Shown: positions 1-7,525, counted from the first letter of the stretch. The stretch: 13,473 bases of DNA from Alphaproteobacteria bacterium (GCA_019237175.1 JAFAHP010000295.1:1-13473), one strand, 5' to 3'. Numbers and translations: made by a program. Notes: generated by a model from the letters alone, not told the origin.

Positions 1-729
1 CAGGTCGGCTGGAACCAACTGTCAAAGCCGCGCGACATGTATTACCGCGGGTTCAATGAAAAGCCGGCGCTGCCCCAGATGTCCGAGGGGGCCGAATTGT
101 TCGAGGCGCAGGACAAGGGCATCGACGTCTTATCCGGTCATCACCCGCCGCGCCCGGCCGAGGCGGTTTATGATGTCGAAGGGGTGTTGCTGCCGCGGCC
201 GTTCAAGATCACCAAGATCGGCCCGCTGAGCCTGTTTGTCGATGATGTGGAGCGCGCCGAGGCCTTTTATCGGGAGCGGCTCGGCTTTGTTAAGAGCGAG
301 GAGGCACGCTATCGCGGCGCGCGCTGCGTCTTCATGCGCTGCGGCAGCGAGCATCACAGCCTCGGGTTGTTCCCAAAGGAACTACGCGGCATATTGGGTC
401 TAAGCCCGCGCACCACGTGCATGTCGTTTGGCGTCGAGGTCGGCAGCTATGCGCAACTGCGCGCCGCGCTCGACTTTCTGAAGGCGCAGGGCGTTAGATT
501 TATCGACGCGATCCCGCCCGAGCTTTATCCGGGCATCGATTATTCGGCGTTCGCGCTTGATCCCGACGGCCATTGCATCCAGCTCTATTACTATATGGAG
601 CAGGTCGGGTGGGACGGCCGCGTGCGCCCCGCCGCGGAGCGCCGCGCCGTCAACGGCAACTGGCCGGAGATTCTCGAGCCGCTCTCCGACACCTATGTCG
701 ACCAGGTCTTCCAGGGCCCGCTCGGATAA
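1..729 (+). CDS. VOC-superfamily (extradiol dioxygenase-like) protein, 5' end outside window
   Basis: The frame is open to the left edge, so the gene is partial; the first visible Met is at 37 and residues here are counted from it. Residues about 58-190 form one vicinal-oxygen-chelate (glyoxalase/bleomycin-resistance/dioxygenase) domain: a beta-alpha start with a VDDVERAEAFYRERLGF stretch, an HHSLGLF strand (106-112) and a DPDGHCIQLY end (175-184). QVGW occurs both before the first Met and again at 189-192 just after this domain, which suggests that a first VOC domain ends at the window edge and the protein is a tandem two-domain type. In metal-dependent VOC enzymes the three ligands are His, His and Glu; here the aligned positions read Pro63, His106/107 and Gln182, so ring-cleaving activity is uncertain. 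It lies upstream of two flavin-enzyme genes on the same strand, which suggests an aromatic or steroid catabolic setting. The family is clear; the substrate is not. Confidence 0.8.
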   Translation, partial: QVGWNQLSKPRDMYYRGFNEKPALPQMSEGAELFEAQDKGIDVLSGHHPPRPAEAVYDVEGVLLPRPFKITKIGPLSLFVDDVERAEAFYRERLGFVKSEEARYRGARCVFMRCGSEHHSLGLFPKELRGILGLSPRTTCMSFGVEVGSYAQLRAALDFLKAQGVRFIDAIPPELYPGIDYSAFALDPDGHCIQLYYYMEQVGWDGRVRPAAERRAVNGNWPEILEPLSDTYVDQVFQGPLG

Positions 730-745
730 TCGCGCGTCCGCGAGC

Positions 746-778
746 GTGAGCGGGGCGCGGGAAATCTCCCCCGCTCAC
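746..778 (+). terminator. Terminator-like hairpin after the VOC gene
   Basis: GTGAGCGGGG (746-755) and CCCCGCTCAC (769-778) form a perfect 10-bp inverted repeat with a 13-base loop, starting 17 bases after the VOC stop codon. No T-run follows, so it is not a textbook intrinsic terminator. It may stabilise the 3' end or act with Rho. The stem is seen; the role is inferred. Confidence 0.4.
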
Positions 779-796
779 ACAGCATACCTCCTCCCT

Positions 797-827
797 AACC
801 CTCCCCCGCTTGCGGAGGAGGGGGAGG
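797..827 (+). repeat. 31-base palindromic intergenic repeat, copy 1
   Basis: A C-rich arm (cctccccc, 800-807) pairs with gggggagg (820-827) around a loop holding GCTTGCG. The 31 bases match 8523-8553 in the same orientation at 27 of 31 positions. It lies between the VOC gene and the LLM oxidoreductase gene. The form is that of a short dispersed palindromic (REP/MITE-like) element. Confidence 0.7.
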
Positions 828-864
828 CGGGGTTGGGTCGACGCAAAGCGCCGGAGCCACCGCC

Positions 865-1797
865 ATGAAACCGTTCCGGTTTGGGGTGAATGTCGGGCCG
901 TCACGCTCGCGCGCCGAATGGACGGAAAAGGCGCGCCGGATCGAGGCGCTCGGCTTCGACGTGCTGACAGTGCCCGATCACCTTGCCGAACTCCTGGCAC
1001 CTTTTCCCGCTCTCGTCAGCGCGGCGGACGCGTCCACATCGATCCGGGTGGGTACGAACGTCCTCAACAACGACTTCCGGCATCCGGTACTGGTCGCGCG
1101 CGAGGCAGCGACTGTTGACCTTTTGACCGAGGGGCGCCTGGAGCTCGGCTTGGGCGCCGGACATGTGAAGGAGGAATACGACGGGGCGGGATTGGTCTAC
1201 GACAGGGGAGGTACGCGGGTCGAGCGGTTGGCCGAGGCCACAGCCATCATCAAAGGCTTGATGACCGGCGAACCGGTCACTTTCGCCGGCCGGCATTATC
1301 GCGTCACCGGCCACAAGATCCACCCTCGCCCCGTCCAGCAGCCTCGTCCTCCGATCGCCGTCGCCGGCAACGGTCATCGGCTGCTGACGCTCGCCGCACG
1401 CGAAGCCGACATCATCGGCTTTTCCGGCATCACCTTTCGCCGTGGCGGCACGTTTCCGGATCTCTCGGCATGGAAAGTGTCAGCGGTTGATGAACGGGTT
1501 CAGCTTGTCCGAGCTGTTGCCGGCGAGCGGTTCGCCGGTTTGGAGCTGAACCCTCTCGTCCAACGTGTGGTTGTCGTCGACGACCGCCGGCGGGCCGCAG
1601 AAGAACTGGCGCGCCACTGGAACCAGCTTACCCCAGAGGAGATCCTCGAGAGTCCCTTTGTGCTGATCGGGACGATCGACCAGATGGTAGAAGATTTGCT
1701 GAGGCGCCGAGAGCGGTGGGGCTTTTCTTATTTTACGATTTTTGAACCTTATCTAACTGCATTCGCGCCGGTTGTCGGCCGCCTCCATGGCAAGTAG
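865..1797 (+). CDS. LLM-class (luciferase-like) F420/flavin-dependent oxidoreductase
   Basis: A 310-residue luciferase-like monooxygenase-fold protein (TIM barrel that binds F420 or FMN). Visible features are an N-terminal strand FRFGVNVG (4-11), the PDH motif at 37-39, a core strand/helix block RVGTNVLNN (61-69), RHPVLVAREAATVDLLTEGR (72-91) and LELGLGAG (92-99), and a second strand block PPIAVAGNG (162-170). The overall sequence resembles the subfamily called TIGR03621 (F420-dependent oxidoreductase, MSMEG_2516 type). The ATG start has GGAG at 853-856, eight bases upstream. Members act in redox steps on small organic substrates; the true cofactor (F420 or FMNH2) cannot be settled here, and F420 is known in only some Alphaproteobacteria. 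It ends 53 bases before the HsaA-like gene on the same strand, so the two may be co-transcribed. The family is certain and the reaction unknown. Confidence 0.88.
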   Translation: MKPFRFGVNVGPSRSRAEWTEKARRIEALGFDVLTVPDHLAELLAPFPALVSAADASTSIRVGTNVLNNDFRHPVLVAREAATVDLLTEGRLELGLGAGHVKEEYDGAGLVYDRGGTRVERLAEATAIIKGLMTGEPVTFAGRHYRVTGHKIHPRPVQQPRPPIAVAGNGHRLLTLAAREADIIGFSGITFRRGGTFPDLSAWKVSAVDERVQLVRAVAGERFAGLELNPLVQRVVVVDDRRRAAEELARHWNQLTPEEILESPFVLIGTIDQMVEDLLRRRERWGFSYFTIFEPYLTAFAPVVGRLHGK

Positions 1798-1850
1798 AAG
1801 TCTGCCGTTACGCACCAATCGTTGGCGTCCGGACCGGGAGCGTGAAGCCG

Positions 1851-3020
1851 ATGACCCCAGAGAGCTATCTCGCGCGCGTGCGCGACCTGTTGCCGGCACT
1901 GCGCGAGCGCGCTGCCCCGGCCGAGCAATTGCGTCGGATGCCGGACGAGACTTTTGCCGATTTCCAGGCAGCAGGGTTGTTTCGCGCTCTGCAGCCAAAG
2001 CGATATGGGGGCTATGAACTCGATCCCGGCACCTTCTATCAGGCGGCGATGGAAGTCGGCGCGGTGTGCGGGTCGAGCGGGTGGATCTTGGGCGTCCTTG
2101 GCGTCCACAACTGGCATCTGGCGATTTTCGATCCACAGGCGCAGGAGGACGTTTGGGGGGACGACGACAGCGTTCAGCTGTCGACCTCGTTGGCGCCGAC
2201 CGGAGAAGTCGAGCGCGTCGACGGCGGCTATCGGTTGCGGGGCCGCTGGTCATTTTCGAGCGGCTGCGATCATTGCCAGTGGGCGGTGCTGGGCGGCGCC
2301 GCGCCGCCGGCCACGCCCGGCGAGCCGCCGGATCTTCGCGTGTTCCTGTTGCCGCGGCACGATTATCGGATCGATGATAACTGGCATGTGATGGGGCTCG
2401 CCGCCACCGGCAGCAAGGACATTGTCGTCACTGACGCGTTTGTGCCTGGGTACCGCACCCATTCCTACCGCGACGCTTTTGCGCTGAACCATCCGGGCTG
2501 CGCGGTCAACCCGGCACCGCTCTATCGGCTGCCGTTTGGGCTCATCTTTACGTATGGGATCGTTACGCCCGCGATCGGTGCGGCGCAGGGCGCATGGACG
2601 ATGTTTCGCGAGCAGGCCGCCAAGCGGCTCAATGTGCGCGACGGCTCGCGCGCCGTCGAAGACCCGTTTATGCAATACCGTCTCGCCGAGGCCGCGGCCG
2701 AGATCGGCGCGGCGCGCGAGCGCACGATCGCTAATTTCGCCGAGATGATGCGCCTGGTACGCGCCGGCCGAGAAATCCCGCTTGCGACACGCGCCCGCTG
2801 TCGCTGGGATTCCGGAAAGGCCATCGCGCGCAGCGTGCACGCAATCGATTTATTGTTCGAGGCGAGCGGCGGTCACGGCATCTTTCTGAACAACCCGATC
2901 CAGCGCGCCTGGCGCGATGTGCACGCGATGCGGGCCCATGCCGGCAACAATCCCGAGCGCGCCTCGTTTATCTTTGGCCGCTCCGAATTCGGCTTGCCGC
3001 CGCAGGATATTCGCTTTTGA
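1851..3020 (+). CDS. Flavin-dependent monooxygenase, HsaA / acyl-CoA dehydrogenase fold
   Basis: A 389-residue group D flavin monooxygenase with the acyl-CoA dehydrogenase fold (N-terminal helical, middle beta and C-terminal helical domains). The sequence follows HsaA, the 3-HSA hydroxylase of steroid degradation, closely from memory: CGSSGW (74-79), GVHNWHLAIFD (84-94), AQEDVWG (97-103), SSGCDH (136-141), LFEASGG (335-341), WRDVHA (354-359) and an NNPERA to EFGLPP end (366-384). His86, Ser136/137 and His358 lie where related two-component hydroxylases have flavin- and substrate-site residues. Such enzymes use reduced FMN or FAD from a separate reductase (HsaB type) to hydroxylate a phenolic substrate; no reductase gene is visible here. 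I chose ATG 1851 because GGGAG (1836-1840) sits 10 bases upstream; a GTG at 1842 is only one base from that site. Family firm; steroid, phenol or other substrate uncertain. Confidence 0.88.
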   Translation: MTPESYLARVRDLLPALRERAAPAEQLRRMPDETFADFQAAGLFRALQPKRYGGYELDPGTFYQAAMEVGAVCGSSGWILGVLGVHNWHLAIFDPQAQEDVWGDDDSVQLSTSLAPTGEVERVDGGYRLRGRWSFSSGCDHCQWAVLGGAAPPATPGEPPDLRVFLLPRHDYRIDDNWHVMGLAATGSKDIVVTDAFVPGYRTHSYRDAFALNHPGCAVNPAPLYRLPFGLIFTYGIVTPAIGAAQGAWTMFREQAAKRLNVRDGSRAVEDPFMQYRLAEAAAEIGAARERTIANFAEMMRLVRAGREIPLATRARCRWDSGKAIARSVHAIDLLFEASGGHGIFLNNPIQRAWRDVHAMRAHAGNNPERASFIFGRSEFGLPPQDIRF

Positions 3021-3071
3021 TCCTAAGCGCCGGGTGGGTCGGTCGCGGCTCGGATAAACGAGCGGTGCGGA

Positions 3072-3893
3072 TCACGCGTTGCAGCTCCTGCTCTGGTCAA
3101 GGAGCTCTTCGGCTGCCCCCGGATTTCCATGTCCGGCAGAGGTCTCGAGAACGTAATAGGTGTCGGGAGTCGGTGATCCGACGACGGCGATGCTCTGATT
3201 GCCCATGTCGGCCCGGGCGCCGGGCATCATGGCAACCAGATTAAACGGACTGGCGGCCCCGCTAAGATCGGTCGTCTTGATGATTCGGTAGATATGGTCG
3301 GCGGGCCCGAGAGCGAGCCGCACCGCCGTCGCCGGGTTTGTTCCGATCGTATCGGCATCCCTGGCCAAAGCCCGGGCAACGGTCGGCGACACACAGGCGA
3401 TGTGGATGTGCAACTGGTTTTGCGTCCGCCCGCGCGCGGAGTTGATGGCGAGTGCCAATTCGGCCGCCGGTTTTCCGATCAGTGATTGCCCATGCTGCCA
3501 TCCGTAGTGCCAAAAATCGACGATCGGCGGCAGGAAAATCTGCTTGTCGTCGATCCCTGTGACCGGAAAGGTTGGGACGATCAAGTAGGCGGCAGGTTTA
3601 CGCGCGCTGTTGTCTTTAAGGATTATGTATTTATCTCCGGGATTATACTCGCGACATCCGGGATTGCTATTCGGGCTTCTTGAACAGCATTGAGCAAGCG
3701 ACCATAGCGAGTTGGGTCTTGGGGCAACGACGCAGGAGTTGGTGGGGTGTGCCTGGAGGGAAGGGGTTCCCGCCGCCGAGACTTGGCCCCCTGCGTGGTG
3801 GCTGATCCATGCGAGCATCGCGGCGCTGATCAACATCAGTCGGGAAATGCCGACGCCAGCAAGCCCAACAGGGCGATGTATACGACGATGCAA
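3072..3893 (-). CDS. cdh: CDP-diacylglycerol diphosphatase (CDP-diacylglycerol pyrophosphatase)
   Basis: A 273-residue member of the CDH family (PF02611), which hydrolyses CDP-diacylglycerol to CMP and phosphatidate in phospholipid turnover. Diagnostic stretches are CREYNPGDKYIILKD (80-94), YLIVPTFPVTGI (103-114) and INSARGRTQNQLHIHI (150-165), whose HIH (162-164) is the HIT-like catalytic histidine segment, and the end AEELLDQSRSC (261-271). The N-terminus has basic residues, then a hydrophobic stretch (about 19-31) and an Ala-rich SAAGT (39-43), fitting a Sec signal or membrane anchor and a periplasmic-side active site. The start is TTG at 3893, supported by AGAGGA six bases upstream; the ATG at 3836 has no such site. 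It is convergent with the monooxygenase (51 bases between stops) and its neighbours have no lipid role. Its local base composition looks more AT-rich than that of its neighbours, which would fit later acquisition. The family is certain. Confidence 0.9.
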   Translation of the reverse strand: MHRRIHRPVGLAGVGISRLMLISAAMLAWISHHAGGQVSAAGTPSLQAHPTNSCVVAPRPNSLWSLAQCCSRSPNSNPGCREYNPGDKYIILKDNSARKPAAYLIVPTFPVTGIDDKQIFLPPIVDFWHYGWQHGQSLIGKPAAELALAINSARGRTQNQLHIHIACVSPTVARALARDADTIGTNPATAVRLALGPADHIYRIIKTTDLSGAASPFNLVAMMPGARADMGNQSIAVVGSPTPDTYYVLETSAGHGNPGAAEELLDQSRSCNA

Positions 3894-3898
3894 AGGTT

Positions 3899-3905
3899 TC
3901 CTCTC
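3899..3905 (-). promoter_or_regulatory. Ribosome binding site fixing the TTG start of cdh
   Basis: Read on the minus strand this is GAGAGGA, with its last G six bases (plus-strand positions 3894-3899) before TTG at 3893. It is the best Shine-Dalgarno match in the region and decides the rare TTG start over the unsupported ATG at 3836. Confidence 0.6.
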
Positions 3906-4058
3906 GCAAAAGTTAATGTCTCTACGATGATCAACTCGGACGTCGCCGGCAAAGCGATTTCACCCTGGGCGCAAGCCGGAGTCGATGGTGAAGAGGGACC
4001 CAATCCCAGCTGGTCCCCACCGGCTGACGAAGACCCGCCAAAGATAAAACTTGATCGG

Positions 4059-4130
4059 CGTCATTGCGAGGCGTCGTAATGCGCCGCGGCAATCTCGTCG
4101 TCGCACAGTCTGCCGGCTGAGATTGCTTCC
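4059..4130. repeat. REP-like composite element (GTCATTGCGAG family)
   Basis: The first unit starts CGTCATTGCGAGG (4059-4071) and closes with GCGGCAATCTC (4086-4096); ATTGC and GCAAT are its paired ends. This is the form of the widespread bacterial repeat that starts GTCATTGCGAGGAGCG and ends in GGCAATC. GAGATTGC at 4119-4126, followed by TTCC, is the exact reverse complement of GCAATCTC at 4089-4096, so a second half-unit lies head to head with the first. The copy is degenerate inside. It lies upstream of both flanking genes and is probably transcribed by neither. Confidence 0.65.
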
Positions 4131-4251
4131 CCCCGGAACAGCCCGCCAGCGCCGGCCGTCCGGGGGTTGCAATGGCCATCAGCGTGAGCCGGTTTCTCTC
4201 ACATCAATCGGTATCAAAGTTGCGGCCGTATACGCGCTAGCGCCGGTTGAA

Positions 4252-4280
4252 TAAAACCACAATCGGCTTAAGTGGTTTTA
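4252..4280. promoter_or_regulatory. Perfect 9-bp palindrome upstream of comEC
   Basis: TAAAACCAC (4252-4260) and GTGGTTTTA (4272-4280) are perfect reverse complements separated by 11 bases. It sits about 150 bases before comEC and 360 bases before the cdh start, upstream of both. An operator for a dimeric regulator, or an AT-rich bidirectional terminator-like hairpin ending in TTTT, would both fit. The symmetry is seen; the function is inferred. Confidence 0.4.
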
Positions 4281-4323
4281 ACTACGAATGGAAAGTTGCC
4301 GCACTGAGTGGCGGCTGCGTGGG

Positions 4324-4351
4324 TTGATCGAGGCCAGTAAGCGTCTATAAA
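4324..4351 (+). promoter_or_regulatory. Possible sigma-70-type promoter for comEC
   Basis: TTGATC (4324-4329; four of six consensus bases) and TATAAA (4346-4351; five of six) are separated by 16 bases and point toward comEC, whose start is about 80 bases on. This is the best pair I found in the region. The match is modest and the region AT-rich, so chance remains possible. Confidence 0.35.
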
Positions 4352-4431
4352 TCGTCAAGCGATATTGTTTTTTCTCCCGCTCTCGTTGAAATTGCGGTTA
4401 GTTTAGCGCCGCGCGGGCGGCGAGGCACCAG

Positions 4432-6570
4432 ATGGCGGATGCGGCGGTCGCGAGCGACGGCTTCGGCGCAGCAGCGCGATGGGGTGCGCGGCTGCTCAAG
4501 ACCTTCGGCGCATATTACGCCGCCGAGGGCGAGCGACGGTTGTTATGGCTGCCGGTATTTTTCGGCGCCGGCATCGCGGTCTATTTCGCGCTGACCTTTG
4601 AGCCGCCGCTGTGGTTAGGGTTTTGCGCAACCTGTGTTGCGGGCGGCGCCGCTTTTGCGCTGCACAAACGCCCTCTGTTGTGCGAGGGGGCGCTCGCGGT
4701 CACGATGTTCTGCGCCGGCTTCGCGCTGATCGCCGAGACGACCTGGCAGCGGCAGACGCCGATGTTGCAGCGTCGTCTGGGCCCGGTGACGATTACCGGC
4801 CGGGTGGTGGACATCGACTCGGTCGATCGCGGCTGGCGGATGGTCGTTGCGCCCGATCCGTTGCCCGGGATCGAGCCGGGCGAACAACCGGCACGGCTGC
4901 GCCTTCACGTCGCGGCAACCAGTGATCCGCTGCTCCCGGGTGACCGCATCGAAGTTCGGGCAGCTCTTTACCCGGTCCCCGGGCAGATCCTGCCGGGCAG
5001 CCACGACATGCAGCGCGAAGCCTATTTCGCGCGGATCGGCGGGGTCGGGTACAGTTACGGTCCGGCACATCTCGTGGTGTCCGAGCGAGATGATTCAGGG
5101 GGCGGCTGGCGCGAGGATCTGCGGCATTTGCGGACCCAGATGTCGCGACGGATCGTCGACGTCTTGCCCGGCTCGACGGGCGGTGTCGCTTCGGCACTGA
5201 TCACCGGCAAGCGGGGGGCGATTTCCGAGCACGTCAAAGAAGCGTTTAGACAGTCCGGGTTGCAGCACCTTTTGGCGATCGCCGGATTGCATTTGGGTCT
5301 CGTCGGCGGCTTTGTCTTTTTCACCGTGCGCGCCGCCCTGGCCCTGATCCCTTGGATAGCCTTGCGCTATCCGATCAAGAAGATCGCGGCCGCCGTAGCG
5401 TTGTGCGTGCTCGCCTGCTACTTGATGTTGTCGGGCGCGGCGATCCCAACCGAGCGCGCGTTTGTCATGAACGGGCTCGTGTTTGTGGCGATCCTGATCG
5501 ACCGCTTGCGGATCTCGATGCGGATTTGCGCACTGGCCGCAGCCTTTGTGTTGGCGGTTGAGCCGGAAAGCCTGGTCGGGGTCAGTTTTCAAATGTCGTT
5601 TGCCGCGGTTGTCGCGCTGATCGCGGTTTACGAGACTTATGGCCGGCGGCTCGGCCATTGGCTGCATCGTCCGTCATGGCCGGGGCGGATGCTGGGCTAC
5701 GCCGGAGCGGTCGTCGTCACCACTGTGATCGTCACCGTCGGCACCAACCCGTTTTCCATCTACCATTTTCATCAGGTCGCACTTTATTCGCCGCTCGCCA
5801 ATGTCGTGGCAGTGCCGTTGAGCGCGGTATGGACCCTCCCTTGGGGAGTGGTCAGCTGCGTGTTGATGCCCTTCGGGCTCGAAAGGTGGGCGCTGGTACC
5901 CATGGGCTGGGGGATTGATGTTACGATTTATGTCGCCGAGACGGTCTCGGCCTTGCCGGGAAACGTCTGGCCAATGCCACGGTTGCCGGCGCCCGGTCTG
6001 GCCCTCGTTGCGCTCGGCGGGTTGTGGCTGTGCCTGTGGATGCAGCCGTGGCGGCGCTGGGGTGTCGTGGCGATCGCTGCGGGGCTTACCGGCATGGCTC
6101 TTACCCGACCGCCCGACATCGTGATCGCCGATCTCGGCCGGTTTCTCACCGTGCGATCCCCCGACGGGGCGTACTGGGCTGCCGTCAATCACGGTGAACG
6201 GATCCAGGCTGCGTTCCTCAGCGAGGAGACTGGGCTCGAGATGGTTCCCTGGCCGCAGACCGCTGTACCAGGAGTGTTGGACTGCAGCGGCGAAGCGTGC
6301 CGCTATTCGGTTCGCGGCCGCAACGTGGCGATCCTCGCCGGAACCGCGACGCCGCCCGTCGACTGCGCGGGCGTTGACGCGATTGTCAGTCAAGCGCTCG
6401 CCGGATTTCGCTGCCGCTCCGTGATACCGGTTGTCGACCGGATTGATTCATGGCGGCTGGGTGCCGTCGCGTTGTGGCTCGACGAAGCGGGAATCGTGAT
6501 GGAAAGCGCCAACGGCAGCCGCGGCGACCGCCCCTGGGTGCCTCATCCGCGGCCGCGGCACCGGCCGTAA
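4432..6570 (+). CDS. comEC: ComEC/Rec2-family DNA uptake channel protein
   Basis: A 712-residue inner-membrane protein of the ComEC/Rec2 family, the channel that carries single-stranded DNA into the cytoplasm in transformation. The N-terminal part (about 35-210) has hydrophobic segments followed by a soluble OB-like DUF4131 region with ITGRVVDID (121-129) and LLPGDRIEVRA (167-177). The Competence domain (about 240-540) has the family signature GLQHLLAIAGLHLGL (276-290) and many membrane segments. The C-terminus (about 555-712) is a short DIVIADLGRF-type domain; there is no HxHxDH metallo-beta-lactamase motif, as in other alphaproteobacterial forms. GAGG lies about nine bases before the ATG. 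The gene stands alone: no comEA, comF or lexA is visible, and it is convergent with the SMP-30-like gene. Whether this organism is naturally transformable cannot be judged. Confidence 0.93.
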   Translation: MADAAVASDGFGAAARWGARLLKTFGAYYAAEGERRLLWLPVFFGAGIAVYFALTFEPPLWLGFCATCVAGGAAFALHKRPLLCEGALAVTMFCAGFALIAETTWQRQTPMLQRRLGPVTITGRVVDIDSVDRGWRMVVAPDPLPGIEPGEQPARLRLHVAATSDPLLPGDRIEVRAALYPVPGQILPGSHDMQREAYFARIGGVGYSYGPAHLVVSERDDSGGGWREDLRHLRTQMSRRIVDVLPGSTGGVASALITGKRGAISEHVKEAFRQSGLQHLLAIAGLHLGLVGGFVFFTVRAALALIPWIALRYPIKKIAAAVALCVLACYLMLSGAAIPTERAFVMNGLVFVAILIDRLRISMRICALAAAFVLAVEPESLVGVSFQMSFAAVVALIAVYETYGRRLGHWLHRPSWPGRMLGYAGAVVVTTVIVTVGTNPFSIYHFHQVALYSPLANVVAVPLSAVWTLPWGVVSCVLMPFGLERWALVPMGWGIDVTIYVAETVSALPGNVWPMPRLPAPGLALVALGGLWLCLWMQPWRRWGVVAIAAGLTGMALTRPPDIVIADLGRFLTVRSPDGAYWAAVNHGERIQAAFLSEETGLEMVPWPQTAVPGVLDCSGEACRYSVRGRNVAILAGTATPPVDCAGVDAIVSQALAGFRCRSVIPVVDRIDSWRLGAVALWLDEAGIVMESANGSRGDRPWVPHPRPRHRP

Positions 6571-6607
6571 CCGATCGGTGTGAACCACTCGAGAGCTGCC
6601 GTCGCGA

Positions 6608-7525
6608 TCATAGGCTGTTATTGAGGCGCAGCCCCGCGACCGGCCAATCCACCGCGACCAAACGACCGGTCCACGACAAGGTGATAAATGCGGTCCGCAT
6701 GTGGGGGCCACCAAAGCAGATATTGGTCGTGATTGGGTCGGGCATCGGATAGTGCTCGAGGTCGCGACCGTCGGGAGAGATCACGGTGATGCCGCCGTTC
6801 ACCAACGTTGCGACGCAGATCCTGCCCTCTGCATCGACTGCCAATGAGTCGAAACGCTGATACCCGCCCGGCCCCGCGACGAGGCGGCCGCCATGCGGCG
6901 ACGGCCATGGTTCCTTGCGCACGACACCCGGGCGGACAATGTCGAAAGCCCAAAGCCGAGCCGGTTCGGTTTCAGCGATATAAAGGGTATTCTCATCCGG
7001 CGATAGGCCAACCCCGTTCGGCGTGACCATCGGAAAGGCGACCTCGACAATCTCCGAACCGTCGGCTTTGGCGTAATAGACCGCACCGCGATCCATTTCG
7101 CGAGCTCGCACCTTGCCGAGATCGCTAAAATAAAAACCGCCGTGCCGGTCGAAAACGAGATCGTTCGGCCCCTTCAACGGCACGTCGCCGGCTGCTCGAT
7201 AGAGGCATTCGACGATACCGGTCTCTGGATCGATCCGCTCGATCCGGCCGCCGGTGTAATTTTTGGCCTGCAGGAAGGGACGCCGATGATTACCCTCGAC
7301 GTGCCATTCAAAGCCGCCGTTATTGCACACATAGAACTTCCCATCGGGACCGATCGCCGCACCGTTCGGGCCGCCGCCGGGGCGCGCGAGAACCGTTTTT
7401 GTGCCGTCCGGCGCTACCCTTGTCAGGGCGCCGGCGGCGATTTCGACCAGCACCACCGCGCCGTCCGTCAACGCCACCGGCCCCTCGGGAAACGCCAGCC
7501 CTTCCGTCATGCTACGGATCTGCAT
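6608..7525 (-). CDS. SMP-30/gluconolactonase-like (LRE family) hydrolase
   Basis: A 305-residue six-bladed beta-propeller of the SMP-30/gluconolactonase family, metal-dependent hydrolases of lactones and related esters. The expected metal and substrate residues are present: Glu14 in FPEGP, Asn121 in KGPND, Asn170 in TPNG and Asp226 in RFDSLAVD, with spacings like those of human SMP-30 (Glu18, Asn103, Asn154, Asp204). Repeated blade strands such as NGAAIGPDGKFYV (54-66), NGVGLSPDENTLYIAET (170-186) and DSLAVDAEGRICVAT (226-240) support the fold. No signal peptide is seen, so it is probably cytoplasmic. It starts with ATG 16 bases after the stop of the Rieske gene, so the two are probably one transcript and may act on one pathway, for example opening a lactone formed after ring oxidation. 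The SD sequence is weak (GGAC). It converges on comEC with 37 bases between stops. The substrate is unknown. Confidence 0.9.
   Translation of the reverse strand: MQIRSMTEGLAFPEGPVALTDGAVVLVEIAAGALTRVAPDGTKTVLARPGGGPNGAAIGPDGKFYVCNNGGFEWHVEGNHRRPFLQAKNYTGGRIERIDPETGIVECLYRAAGDVPLKGPNDLVFDRHGGFYFSDLGKVRAREMDRGAVYYAKADGSEIVEVAFPMVTPNGVGLSPDENTLYIAETEPARLWAFDIVRPGVVRKEPWPSPHGGRLVAGPGGYQRFDSLAVDAEGRICVATLVNGGITVISPDGRDLEHYPMPDPITTNICFGGPHMRTAFITLSWTGRLVAVDWPVAGLRLNNSL

Larger units (their letters stand above)
3894..4431. other. 538-base intergenic region between divergent cdh and comEC
   Basis: No credible gene was found on either strand. Short open frames exist (for example 4051-4254 plus and 3931-4179 minus) but lack ribosome sites and family resemblance; the minus one runs through the REP-like element and gives the LPRR...PRND type of translation that such repeats produce. 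The stretch holds a REP-like element (4059-4130), a GGGACC/GGTCCC 6-bp hairpin (3995-4017), a 9-bp palindrome (4252-4280) and a possible promoter for comEC (4324-4351). It looks less GC-rich than the flanking genes, especially after 4190. Confidence 0.7.

Noticed and set aside
3048..3063. GCTCG/CGAGC hairpin between the monooxygenase and cdh
   Set aside because: Only 5 bp of stem and no T-run on either strand; too weak to call a terminator.
3931..4179. Small minus-strand frame in the intergenic region
   Set aside because: It reads through the REP-like element and gives the typical repeat-derived LPRR...PRND translation; no ribosome site.
5674..6393. Open frame on the minus strand opposite comEC (239 residues)
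   Set aside because: Charged, low-complexity shadow of a clear membrane protein gene.
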